Positions 23,860-35,290 of a stretch of DNA of 64,000 bases are shown piece by piece; the first letter of the stretch is position 1; each line of letters opens with the position of its first letter. A program made the translations under genes and the position numbers. Below the pieces are notes generated by a model that saw nothing but the letters and a program-made list of their open reading frames with translations, was not told where the DNA came from and did no database searches. Origin of the DNA: Salvelinus alpinus (lineage: Eukaryota; Chordata; Actinopteri; Salmoniformes; Salmonidae); NCBI RefSeq assembly GCF_045679555.1, contig NC_092094.1, positions 10,224,319-10,288,318 of the forward strand, in the 5' to 3' direction.

Positions 23860-24235
23860 CCATTTTTTTTCTGCCCAATCGGTAGTTACAGTCTTGTCCC
23901 ATCGCTGCAACTCCCATACGGACTCGGGAGAGGCGAAGGTCGAGAGCCATGCATCCTCCGAAACACTGCCTTGCCAAGTCGCACTGCTTCTTGACACACT
24001 GCTCAACCAGCAGCACCAATGTGTCAGAAGAAACACTGAACAACTAGCGACCGAAGTCAGTATGCATGCGCCCGGCCCGCCACAGGAGTCGCTAGAGTGC
24101 GATGGGACAAGGAAATCCCGGCCGGCCAAACCTTCCCCTAACCCGGACGACACTGGGCCAATTGTGCGATGTCTCATGGGTCTCCCGGTCGCAGCCAGCT
24201 GCAACACAGCCGGGCTCCTAACCAACTGTGCTATT
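23860..24235 (-). mobile_element. SINE-related sequence, antisense
   Basis: Contains cggccaaaccttcccctaac and gacgacactgggccaattgt, diverged antisense matches to the body of the SINE at 27430-27745, with further repeat sequence to the left. It immediately precedes the LINE copy at 24250. Confidence 0.55.
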
Positions 24236-24249
24236 TTGTTAGTTTTTTC

Positions 24250-26443
24250 GCGTTGTTTGTAACTTATTTTTTTATAATGTTGCTGCTACCGTCTCTTATG
24301 ACCGAAAATAACTTCTGGACATCAGAACAGAGCTTACTCACCTCGAACCGGACAAAGATTTTCTCTTTAACAAGTCCAACGCGAAGGATATACTGCTTTC
24401 TCAGGAACGGGCCCAAATCCCCATCATTTGCGTGAAGAAAAGACAAAGAAAAAGGGGGCGAAAGTCGGCCTGCATTCTGAGAATTTGTAGGCGAGTGAGT
24501 AAACCTCCACTACCATCCGTTCTATTGGCCAACGTGCAATCATTGGAAAACAAAATGGATGATATACGATCAAGACTATCCTACCAACTGGACATTAGGG
24601 TTAGGGTTAGTAATATCTTATGTTTCATCGAGTTGTGGCTGAACAACGACACAGATAATATAGAGCTGGCAGGATTTTCCATGCATCGGCGGGACAGAGA
24701 AGCTACGTCTGGTAAGACAAAGGGTTGGGGTGTGTGTCTATTTGTCAATAACAGCTTGTGCGCGATGTCTAATATTAAAGAAGTCTTGAGGTATTGCTTG
24801 CCTGAGGTAGAGTACCTTATGATAAGCTGTAGACGACACTATCTACCAAGATAAGATAAGATCTACCTATATTATTTGTAGCCGTCTATTTACCACCACA
24901 GACCGATGCTGGCACTAAGACCACACTCAACCAGCTGTATAAGGTCATAAGCAAACAAGAAAATGATCATCCAGAAGCGGCACTACTAGTGGCCGTGGAC
25001 TAATGCAGGCAAACTTAAATCTGTTTTACCTAATTTCAACATGTGCAACCAGAGGGAAAAAAACTCTAGACCATCTTTACTCCACACACAGAGATGCATT
25101 CAAAGCTCTCCCTTGCCCTCCATTTGGAAAATCTGACCATAGTTCTATCCTCCTGATTCCTGCTTACAAGCAAAAACTAAAGAAGTACCATTGACTCGCT
25201 CAATACGGAAGTGGTCAGATGACCCGGATGCTACGCTACAGGACTGTTTTGCTAGCACAGACTGGAATATGTTCTGGGATTCATCCAATGGCATTGAAGA
25301 GTATACCACCTCAGTCATCAGCTCCATCAATAAGTGCATCGACGACATCGTCCCCACAGTGACCGTACGTACATAATCCAACCAGAAGCCATGGGATACA
25401 GACAACATCCGCATCGAGCTAAAGGCTAGAGCTGCCGATTTCAAGGAGTGGGACACTAATCCGGATGCTTATAAGAAATCCCGCTACGCCCTCAGACGAA
25501 CCATCGAACAGGCAAAGCGTCAATACAGGATTAAGATTGAATCTTACTACACCGGCTCTGACGCTCGTTGGATGTGGCAGAGCTTGAAAACTATTAAGGA
25601 TTACAAAAGGAAACCCAGCTGCGAGCTGCCCAGTGACGTGAGTCTACCGGACAAGCGAAATGCCTTTTATGCTCGCTTCAAGGCAAGCAACACTGAAGCA
25701 TGCATGAGAGCACCAGCTGTTCCAGACGACTGTGTGATAACACCCTCGGTAGCCAATGTGAGCAAGACCTTTAAACAGGTCAACATCCACAAATCCGCGG
25801 GGCCAGACGGATTACCAGGACGTGTCCTCAAACCATGCGCGGACCAACTGGCAAGTGTCTTCACTGACATTTTCAACCTCTCCCTGACCGAGTCTGTAAT
25901 ACCTACATGTTTCAAGCAGACCACCATAGTCCCTGTGCCCAAGGAAGCGAAGGTAACCTGCCTAAATGATTACCGCCCCGTAGCACTCACGTCGGTAGCC
26001 ATGAAATGCTTTGAAAGGCTGGTCATGGCTCACATCAACAGCATCATCCCGGATACCCTAGACCAACTCCAATTCGCATACCGCTCCAACAGATCCACAG
26101 ATGACGTAATCTCAATCGCACTCCACACTGCCCTTTCCCACCTGCACAAAAGAAACACCTATGTGAGAATGCTGTTCATTGACTACTGCTCAGAGTTCAA
26201 CACCATAGTGCTCACAAAGCTCATCACTAAGATAAGAACCCTGGGACTAAACACCTCCCTCTGCAACTGAATCCTGGACTTCCTGACGAACCGATAGGCA
26301 ACAACACGTCTCCACACTTGATCCTCAACACTGGGGCCCCTCAGGAGTGGATGCTCAGTCCCCTCCTGTACTCCCTGTTCGACCAAGACTGTGTGGCCAA
26401 ACACGACTCCAACACCATCAATAAGTTTGCTGATGACACAACA
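24250..26443 (+). mobile_element. CR1/L2-type LINE with endonuclease and RT, degenerate
   Basis: Plus-strand pieces in several frames: an APE-type endonuclease start (LANVQSLENKMDDIRSRL near 24525), endonuclease C-terminus (FGKSDHSSILLIPAYKQKL near 25125), pre-RT (DWNMFWDSSNGIEEYTTSVI), RT body 25572-26270 (KSAGPDGLPGRVLKPCADQL, motif A FIDYCSEFNTIV) and motif C FADDTTV at 26425. Stops and frameshifts are frequent. It is the same family as the copy at 12551-15569. Confidence 0.85.
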
Positions 26444-26830
26444 GTATGCAGTGCCTTAGACCGTTGCGCCACTCGGGAGGCCCCAAGTTTCAAGTTTTTA
26501 ATGTCACATGCACAATTACAGTGAAAATCCTTTATTGCAAGCTCTTATCCCAACAATGCAGTAATCAATATCAATGTAGTACTATAAAATAAAGTAAGGT
26601 AGAACAAAAACACGAGAAATACCATATTTACAATGTGCAAGGATACTGGAGTGACAGAAGTAGATATGTATAGTGGTAAGGTGACTAGGCATTAGGATTT
26701 ATGATAAACAGAGTAGCAGCAGCGTAAATTATGATTGTATGTGAGTGTGCGTGTTATATGTGTGTGAGCAAAAGTGAGTGTGTAGCATGATGTTCACAGG
26801 ACTTGGTAATAAAATATTGCCTTTTGTCGA
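26444..26830 (-). mobile_element. SINE head remnant joined to a LINE tail, antisense
   Basis: The LINE frame above stops at FADDTTV and continues into cagtgccttagaccgttgcg, an antisense SINE head. From about 26485 an antisense LINE 3' tail follows (aatgtcacatgcacaattac, gtagcagcagcgtaaatta). This is a breakpoint between three repeats within about 60 bp. Confidence 0.55.
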
Positions 26831-27429
26831 GATTGAAACTATCTTTTTCCTTACATCACACACACACACACACACACACAACTGTTGCTACTGCGCTACT
26901 ACCTATGCCACATTATACAACGGGTGGGTCTAATCCTCAATGCTGATTGGTTAAAACTGCATTCCAGCTGGTGTCTATTCCACAAGTACCACCGGCTAAA
27001 GCTAGTTTGAAGTCTTTCCAGCTTCAGTTTGAAGTGATTGTGTTAGCTGTGTTGTTGGCTAGCTCCTCTGAACAACAGTGTCCTGACGAGTGAGAAAATG
27101 TTCTATGCCAGGTGAAATTGCACCTCATTATTTCATTACTATGGATGAATCCAAATAAATGTCACTAAAAAACTGCTTAAACAAATGCAAATGCGACTAC
27201 TTTGCTTTGTAAGTTAACCGTAGTTGGCTAGCTAGCAAGCAAGGGATAAGAACGTTGCCAGCCAGTATGGAAATGGAACATTTAGAACAAACAACTGTCC
27301 ATAGATATAGAACAAAAAGACTGAACGACTGGGTTGCATCTCTAGCAACCGAACCGATAGAATGAATGACCAGTCGGCTTGGGTCCCGACACAACCCTTG
27401 ATTTGTGTCGGGACTGTATCTTGTGTATC

Positions 27430-27745
27430 AGTCTCCCGGGTGGCGCAGTGGTCTAGGGCACTGCATCGCAGTGCTAGCTGCGCCACCAGAGTCTCTGGGT
27501 TCGCGCCCAGGCTCTGTCGCAGCCGGCCGCAACCGGGAGATCCGTGGGGCGACGCACAATTGGCATAGCGTCGTCCGGGTTAGGGAGGGTTTGGCCGGTA
27601 GGGAGGGTTTGGCCGGTAGGGATATCCTTGTCTCAGTATGTAAAAAAAAAAAAAAAAAAATAAAATAATGTAATAAAATGTATGCACTCTACTGTAAGTC
27701 GCTCTGGATAAGAGCGTCTGCTAAATGACTAAAATGTAAATGTAA
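27430..27745 (+). mobile_element. Full-length-looking tRNA-derived SINE
   Basis: The tRNA-like head has an A-box-like tggcgcagtggtctag and a B-box-like gggttcgcgccca. The body follows (cgacgcacaattggcatagc, with a duplicated gggtttggccggtaggga), then an A-run and the tail agagcgtctgctaaatgac. It is a SINE rather than a tRNA gene because the cloverleaf is incomplete and the conserved salmonid body and tail follow. Confidence 0.8.
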
Positions 27746-27852
27746 AATGTTGTGGAAGGATGAAATAGTATAAATAAATGCATCAACATAAAGTTTTTTA
27801 AATTAAAATATGTCAATCATTATTTGAATATGTTGGTAACCCGTTGTATAAA

Positions 27853-27991
27853 AGTGAGTGCCCTCGAAGCCGGTGTTTGCAGGTTATACTGTATTGGCAC
27901 GGTTTGCTGGCCATCGACTTCGTCTCGGGCCTAACAACACCCATGCCAATATATCCTCCAAAAACCGGCTTCGAGGGCATTATCACTTAAA
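27853..27991. mobile_element. 139-bp near-palindromic element
   Basis: The left arm tgccctcgaagccggtgttt pairs with the right arm aaaccggcttcgagggca, and pairing continues inwards through tattggcac / atgccaatat almost to the centre. CpG-rich in an AT-rich setting. No ORF of note. Confidence 0.75.
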
Positions 27992-28135
27992 CAACTACCT
28001 CTTACTTGACTCAACTGCAATGTACCCACCCAACCTACTCTAAGCATTATTACTATATATTTTACTGTTCAAATCCAGTCATTTTATCCTACCAACCACC
28101 ATCTAGCTAACTGATGCTACTGTATTGCACTGATA

Positions 28136-28366
28136 GTGTAGAGAATCCCCTCTGAACCCTCTCTCTTTGACCCAGGGAGTAAGGGAGCGTTTGTGATTAT
28201 CTCTGGAACTCTCACAGAAGGCTCCCTAGTAACCTCCATAACAACGGCATTGTGAATTGCCCTCTATTGCAAAACAATAGTCAGGCTCTGGTTGGGGGAT
28301 GGTAAGCTACTTGATGCAGCCTGTTAATGATAAAACTCCCAGGGTCCAGAGGGGATTTTCTACAGA
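28136..28366. mobile_element. MITE-like element with about 25-bp inverted ends
   Basis: The left end tagagaatcccctctgaacc and right end ggtccagaggggattttcta are inverted copies with a few mismatches, enclosing about 180 bp of non-coding sequence. Confidence 0.55.
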
Positions 28367-28697
28367 TACTGTCAATATATTATTATGTATTTCATCTGTG
28401 AAATAAAACTCTTATACATGTTCATTCCTCAATTGGAAATGTAAAAGTTGACAATGTATTATTTTCCCTCAGAAAACAATTCGAAGTGATTATACTGTTT
28501 TTGGTGTTCTTATACATCCATAGCACAGGTGTCAATTGGGATTTTTCAAGGCTATGTGTTGCATGTATAGTAAGGAGTATTTGATCTTGTACACATTGGC
28601 AGTAGAATTGCAGTATACAAACAAAACATTTATGAATGAGAAAATGAGATAGAAACTAAGGGAAGGGAAAGGTGACGGCCATCTGTGGAAGGTTGTT

Positions 28698-28861
28698 CAA
28701 AGGATTCTGAAGGCGTCATCTGCCTCCTTGACTTCAGTGTAGACACCGGTGGATGAGGGGTACTTGTTGCGGATGGTTCTGACGACATACTGTAACTGGG
28801 TAACACTTTTCTCTGACCGCTGCCATTCTGTACGCTTTTCAACCCTCATTCCAAGACCACT
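28698..28861 (-). CDS. Candidate terminal exon or processed remnant, unidentified
   Basis: On the minus strand, after an AG at 28862-28863, an open frame runs about 54 codons to a TGA at 28698-28700. It reads RVEKRTEWQRSEKSVTQLQY, VVRTIRNKYPSSTGVYTEVK, EADDAFRIL. Composition is protein-like (alternating charged and hydrophobic residues), unlike the frames in surrounding repeats. I do not recognise the family and no upstream exon was found. It could be the last exon of a gene, a retrocopy or chance. Confidence 0.3.
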
Positions 28862-28984
28862 CTGTGAGCCACAAGTCTATACTGCCCGAGAAAAGTATTG
28901 AAGGAAAAAGAACAAGTCAGCTGTGTGAAAGCAGAATAGCAATAGGTAGCGGGTGCAGCGAAATGGAATTCAGAATGTTGAAGA

Positions 28985-29367
28985 TGTCACGCCCTGACCA
29001 TAGATTGCTTTGTATGTTTCTATGTTTTGTTTGGTCAGGGTGTGATGTGGGTGGGCATTCTATGTTATATGTCTAGGTTGTCTATTTCTGTGTTTGGCCT
29101 AGTATGGTTCCCAATCAGACGCAGGTGTCAGTCGTTGTCTCTGATTGGGAGCCATATTTAGGTAGCCTGTTTTCCTTTGTGTTTTGTGGGTGGTTATTTT
29201 CTGTGTCTGCGTTTCACCATACGGAACTGTCTCGGTCGTTTGTCAGTGTATTGTTTTTGTTCATTGTTCAAGTATTCTTATTAAAATGGATACTTACCAC
29301 GCTGCGCATTGGTCCTCCGATCCTTCCTACTACTCCTCGTCAGACGAAGAGGACGAAACCCGTTACA
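28985..29367 (+). mobile_element. Solo LTR, 383 bp, with 5-bp target duplication
   Basis: Same family as the LTRs at 15747-17643, starting TGTCACGCCCTGACC. Its left flank ends GAAGA (28980-28984) and GAAGA recurs at 29368-29372. Orientation is plus. The first 60 bp can fold back (gccctgacc with ggtcagggtg). Confidence 0.75.
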
Positions 29368-29574
29368 GAAGAAATATTTATCACGGGTGCAGCGAAATGG
29401 AATTCAGAATGTTGAAGAAATGCATGCTGAGGGCAAATAGAGAATCACATTACAAATGACCACTAACCCAAACAGGTATATAACAGATAAAATACTATTA
29501 TAACTTCCCCGGGATTGCCTAACTAGTAAGAGCAACTTTCAAACAATATCCTACACTCTTCCCTACCACTGACT

Positions 29575-30775
29575 TCAAATCAAATCACATTTTATTGGTC
29601 GCGTACACAGACTGTTAAACAGCCATCACTAACACTGAGTGGCTGCTGCCAACATACTTACTCAAATCTCTAGCCACCTTAATAAAAAAAAAATTGGATG
29701 TAATAAATGTATCACTAGTCACTTTAAACAATGCCACTTTATATAATGTTTACATACCCTACATTACACTTGTGTGCTAGCCAGCTAGCTAAGAGGCTAA
29801 GTTCAGGGCAGGGCACTGGGTGGAGGCCGGCTAGTGATGGCTACCACCCGGTTACTCATCCCTGCACCTTAGAGGCTGCTCAGCCCTATGTACATAGACA
29901 TGGAACACTGGCCACTTTAATAATGTTTACATACTGTTTTACCCACTTCATATGTATATACTGTATTCTAGTCAAGTCCATCCAAGTCCATCCAGCCTTG
30001 CGATAGAAGCTGTTTTTCAGTCTCTGGGTCCCAACTTTGATGCACCTGTACTGACCTCGCCTTCTGCATGACAGCGGGGTGAACAGGCCGTGGCTCGGGT
30101 GACTGAATAACTATATAAGAATGCTGTTCATTGCCTACAGCTCAGCATTTAACACCATAGTACCCTCCAAACCCTCCAAACTCATAGTACCCTCCAAACT
30201 CGCCAGAGGGTAGTGCGGTCTGCACAACGCATCACCGGTGGCAAACCACCTGCCCTCCAGGACACCTACAGCACCCGATGTCACAGGAAGACCAAAGAGA
30301 TCATCAAGGACAACAACAACCTGAGCCACTGCCTGTTTACCCCGCTATCATCCAGAAGGTGAGGTCAGTATAGTTGCATCAAAGCTGGGACAGAGAGACT
30401 GAAAAACAGCTTCTATCTCAAAGCCATCACTAACATAGAGTGGCTGCTGCCAACATACAGACTCAAATCTCTTGCCACTTTAATGCATTTAATAAATGGA
30501 TTTAATAAAGGTATCACTAGTCACTTTAAAGAATGCCACTTTAATAATGTCTACATATCCTACATTACTCATCTCGTATGTATATACTGTATTCTATACC
30601 ATCTACTGCATCTTGCCTATGCCGTACGGCCATCGCTCATCCATATATTTATATGTACATATTCTTATTCATCCCTTTATATTTGTGTGTGTAAGGTCGT
30701 CGTTGGGAATTTGTTAGATTACTTGTTAGATATTACTGCACTGTTACTGCACTGGTAGGAAAAAGGCTAATAAAA
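29575..30775 (+). mobile_element. LINE 3'-end fragments, plus strand
   Basis: Several CR1/L2-type LINE tail pieces: gaaatcaaatcacattttat-like sequence at 29578, cactttaataatgtttacat (about 29916), a rearranged RT scrap with a partly triplicated cctccaaactc segment (30150-30200), GCHRKTKEIIKDNNN-type sequence (about 30280), and a final tail to about 30775. Confidence 0.65.
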
Positions 30776-30823
30776 GAACTTACTTAGAGAGACGTGTCGC
30801 TTTTATTAAAGCGGTGTGTGTGA

Positions 30824-31018
30824 AAAACAATGGAGATGGAAGAGACTGAGGAGAGAGTCAACCCAGTGTCTGAAGGCGAGGAGGAGAATCCTTGAAGAAG
30901 ATGATGAGGAGAATCCTTGAAGAAGTTGAGGAGGAGAATCTCTGGCTGCATTTCAGTGACCAGTTCTCCTTCAAGCACAGGAGAGGAGACAGTGTAATCA
31001 TGCAATGCAAGCTGCTTA
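30824..31018 (+). pseudogene. Candidate BED-finger-like N-terminal exon, disrupted
   Basis: Starts ATG with MEMEETEERVNPVSEGEEEN, then an in-frame TGA caused by tandem duplication of gaggagaatccttgaagaag. After it comes EEENLWLHFSDQFSFKHRRG, DSVIMQCKLLTHN and a GT at about 31018. The W-x-x-F spacing and C-K-L resemble the first half of a BED zinc finger, as in ZBED genes and hAT transposases. Without a matching second exon this is tentative. Confidence 0.25.
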
Positions 31019-31334
31019 CCCACAATGGTAAAAAAAAAACTCTGCCTTGAACTTGAGGAAATGTGTAGAGCTAAGATAACTAGATATTAATGCTTACTTT
31101 TTTTCTATGAATGGCTTTAGCAGCTAGTAGCCTAGTTATATAGCATGTTAGCATGCTAACTTTAGCTAGCTTTCCTTGCAGTTAAGTTAGCTTGCTGGCT
31201 ACATGGCTAACCATCACCCGATGATAATAGCATTTATTGTGTCTAGCACGTCATTGTCACTATGTGTGGTGGTGGCTGGCCATGTAAGTTATCTGGGCTA
31301 GCTAACAACATTAGCTAGGCTAATATCAGCAAGT

Positions 31335-32465
31335 GAACTACCATCATCCCAGACACCCTAGACCCACTCCAATTTGCATACCACCCCAACAGATCCACAG
31401 ATGAGGCTATCTCTATTGCACTCCACAGTGCCATTTCCCACCTGGACAAAAGGAACACCTATGTGATAATGCTGTTCATTGACTACAGCTCAGTGTTCAA
31501 CACCATAGTGCCCTCCAAGCTCATCACTAAGCTAAGGACCCTGGGACTGAACACCTCCCTCTGCAACTGGATCCTGAACTTCGTGAAGTTCCTCGGTGTC
31601 CACATTTCTAATTTTATTACATTTTTATTTAACCTTTAACTAGGCAAGTCAGTTAAGAACACATTTTTATTTACAATGACGGCCTACCAAAAGGCAAAGG
31701 CCTCCTGGGGGCTGGGATTATAAATAACAAATAAAATATAAATATAGGACAAAACACACATCACGACAAGAGAGACACAACAACACTACACAAAGAGAGA
31801 CCTAAGACAACAGCATAGCATAGCAGCAACACATGAAAACACAGCATGGTAGCAACACAACATGACAACAACATGGTAGCAACACAACGTGGCAGCAGCA
31901 CAACATGGTAGCAGTACAAAACACGGTACAAACATTATTGCGCACAGACAACAGCACAAGGGCAAGAAGGTAGAGAAAACAATACATCATGCGAAGTAGC
32001 CACAACTGTCACTAAGGTTCTATCATGATCCAAATACACCAACACAGTCATGTAGAGGGCACGACAACGCCTCTTCCTCCTCAGCAGGCTAAAACGTTTC
32101 TGCATGGACCCTCAGATCCTCAAAGAGTTATACATCTGCACCAGCGAGAGCATCTTCACTGGCTGCATAACCGCTTGGTATGGCAACTGCTTAGCATCCA
32201 ACCGCAAGGCGCTACAGAGGGTAGTGCGTATGGCCCAGTACATTGCTCGGGCCGAGCTCCCTGCCATCCAGAACCTCTATACCAGGCGGTGTCAGAGGAG
32301 ACCCCAAAAATTGTCAAAGACTCCAGCCACCCAAACCCCAGACTGTTCTCTCTGCTATCGTACGGCAAGCAGTACCAATGCACCAAGTCTGGAACCAACA
32401 TTACCCTGAACAGCTTCCACCCCAAAGCCATAAGGCTTCTAAACAATACTGTTAAATAGCCAATC
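31335..32465 (+). mobile_element. LINE fragment with internal deletion and repeat insertion
   Basis: RT coding remnant at 31335-31610 ([40 protein letters not shown]) jumps directly to FLGVH, losing the RT centre. Another dispersed repeat occupies 31611-32010, with a (caacatggtag)n-like part. The LINE 3' coding end resumes at 32050-32460 ([24 protein letters not shown]). Confidence 0.7.
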
Positions 32466-32547
32466 AAATGGCTACCCAGACAACCTGCATTTGCTTTTTT
32501 TTCACACTAACTCTCTTGCACTGACTCTATGCACACACACTGGACTC

Positions 32548-32685
<138 letters not shown>

Positions 32686-32785
32686 ACATGCACTCACATG
32701 CATTCTGACCACACACACTTTCACACTCCCCACATACGCTGCTGCTACTGTCTGTTATCTATCCTGTTGCCTACTTTACCTATAT

Positions 32786-33060
32786 AGTGCCTTCAGAAAG
32801 TATTCACACCCCTTGACTTAACTTTGTTTTTGGTGCCTGAATTTAAAATGGATTAAATGGAGATTATTTGTCACTGGCCTACACACAATACTCCATAATG
32901 TCAAAGTGGAATAATGTTGTTCAATTATTTTTTAAACAAATTAATTAAAAATGAAAAGGTGCAATGTCTTGAGTTAATATGTATTCAACCTCTTTGTTAT
33001 AAAACCCCTAAATAAGTTTAGGAGTCAACATTTGCTTAATAAAGTCACATTGACAAGAGT
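32786..33060 (+). mobile_element. Terminal fragment of a Tc1-like/MITE family
   Basis: Begins tagtgccttcagaaagtatt followed by cacaccccttgact and ataatgtcaaagtggaataa. The terminus is related to the partial element at 63540-64000 but is another subfamily. No transposase is seen. Confidence 0.5.
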
Positions 33061-34170
33061 AGTAGATTAAGGCCTATCTCTCTGTGTGACATTTTAAAAA
33101 CACAACTTGCATACGCCCACGCACACACACTCATGAAGAAGTTTCACTTTCACACACACACATGGAGCACAAAGAAGAATTAACACAGAGGGAATTGGTA
33201 TTGATTAAAGAAAATAAGAAAAATATCAAAAATTAATGAATCGGGAGTGGCATTTATTAAAATAAAGATTAAAGGTTAAATATGTTAAATGTTAAAAGTT
33301 GAAAACAGGGGAAAATATACAGTGGAAGATATTCAAGGGTGATTAGAGGAATGCAGTAAATGGTTAACAGTTTAATAGTGTTGTTTAGCTTAGAGGAACA
33401 AGACCGTCGGGCCCATAGGAAGGTAATAATGAAATGTTATAATGTTGTTTGCTTTAAGGTACGATGCATATAGACTATGTTTGTTAAGCTTAGGCCATCA
33501 TTGTAAATCAGAATGTGTTCTTATCTGACTTGCCCAGTTAAATAAAGGTGCAAAAAAGGGGGAAAAAGATTAACAAGGCCTTAGGAGGTTGATAATGAAA
33601 TGTTATAATGATGAAATGTTTAAGTTGATGGATGTTTAAGATGTAATGGGGGGGTAATACGTTTATTTGGAGTAAGATTAGAATTGAGTGGAGTAAGGAA
33701 GGTTCATGATTAAAAATTACTGTTTTAAAAGTTAAAGGTAATTAAGTATGATAAGGGAGTCAGTTGGATTTGGAAATCCCTAGGTTTAGAGCAGTTAAGG
33801 GGTTGAAGCAGACATCCTGCTTAGGTGAGAAAAAGGTGGGAGTTAAGGGGGCTGAAAAAGCACCTCTTTGAACGATGGCCTCATTAGGTGTTTGTTCACC
33901 ACTGGATGCGTCATTGGGGTAGGTGTTAGCCACAATGAGTTCGCAGAAAGAAAAATGGAGGGTATTAAGGAGGCATGATTTTGGACGAGGACTCTTTTTT
34001 TGAGCTTGCTAGAAGAACCTGTCAACTGCTGGAAGAAGATTTTAGCTTAAAATGCGTTTAGATTTGTATTATACTTGGTTTTTACTCTTAAAGTAAAGTA
34101 AGTGTTAGGGCAAAACCCAAAATGTTCCCCTTGGTATGGGACAGGGACAGTGGTGGAAGCTCTACTGTTA
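33061..34170. other. AT-rich sequence without a recognised gene
   Basis: Repetitive in texture (ttaaaggttaaat-like words, two gataatgaaatgttataatg-like stretches near 33425 and 33590). No coding frame is supported. Confidence 0.4.
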
Positions 34171-34173
34171 GCA

Positions 34174-34375
34174 GCAGGGGGTGGCAGGTGGCCTAATGGT
34201 TAGAGTGTTGGGCCAGTAACCGAAAGGTTGCTAGATCGAATCTCCGAGCTGACAAGGTAAAAATCTGTTGTTCTGCCCCTGAACAAGGCAGCTAACCAGC
34301 CAGCTGTTCCTAGGCCATCATTGTAAATAAGAATCTGTTCTTAACTGACTTTCCTAGTGAAATGTTAAAAAGCAC
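34174..34375 (+). mobile_element. tRNA-derived SINE
   Basis: The head has ggcctaatggttagagtgtt (A-box part) and ggttgctagatcgaatctcc (B-box part), followed by the SINE body ttctgcccctgaacaaggca and tail gtaaataagaatctgttctt. It is not a functional tRNA gene. Confidence 0.8.
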
Positions 34376-35290
34376 GGCTTGACGGCTGGTGTCGCTGTGG
34401 AGTGAGTTTAGAAGGGGGTGAATGTAACGGAGTTAAGAGCTTACCGTAAGCTTACTCCACAGCTAGCTTGAAATATTGCAGATGGATCTATCCTTTTGTA
34501 TAGCTCAATCGCTTTGTACACTGTCAAGCGGAATGTCACGTATGTTGACGAGGTAGAGGACCCTGGTTTAAGCACAGTCAGAGGCAAGTTGAGGGAGGCA
34601 GCGCTATATGCTAAGCTAGCACACTGACTCTGGTTATACAACCACATTTTTGATTTCGTATGGATGCTGGGAGCCGAACCTCTGGTGGTTCACCAAGCGG
34701 AGCGACTTGTTATGTTTGCTCGCATAAACACGGCTTCGCTTCGGCACCGAACGTTTAAGAATGTTCAACTTTTCTGAGCGACACCACTTATGTTAACCAA
34801 TCTCATTTGAGTACGAGGTACTAAAACAAGTGCCATGTCCGGGTACCCATATAAATAGTAGGCTAATTGGGTACCCGAAAATAGATTTTATAGTAGGCCT
34901 TTGTGAAATGTTGAACATTTTGTTTGCTTTAGAGGCCAGGATTCAAACTCATTTATACTTTTCATCTAGAATTCACTGCACATTATTGAGTCTTTTCAGA
35001 CTCACATGTGTTTGGCAACAGCTGATACATAGCTGATAATTAGATATGAACGACTGGAGGGGGGGGGGGGGGGGGGGGGGGGCAATGGCGGGAAACAACG
35101 CAATGGCAGGAAACAACACAATTTCGCATTAGATGACACATTCTCAGTATGGGAGCCCAGCATGTTGATTTGTTGCTTACTGGATGCATTTATATTAAAC
35201 AGTACGTAATAAATAGTATGTTGTATGATTAGTACACAGTGTGTAGTTTTAGTAAGTAGTAGGCAAGACTAAGGTTGCAAAGGGAGGGTA
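34376..35290. other. Unassigned sequence with a poly-G run
   Basis: Includes an uninterrupted G run of about 24 at 35059-35082, next to two copies of caatggc(a/g)ggaaacaac. No gene is recognised. An open frame at 34441-34647 (minus) lacks any recognisable domain. Confidence 0.4.

Noticed and set aside
27430-27510. Possible tRNA gene
   Set aside because: It is the head of a full SINE with the characteristic tail at 27700-27745.
34174-34375. Possible tRNA gene
   Set aside because: A and B box remnants are present, but the SINE body and tail follow and the cloverleaf is incomplete.
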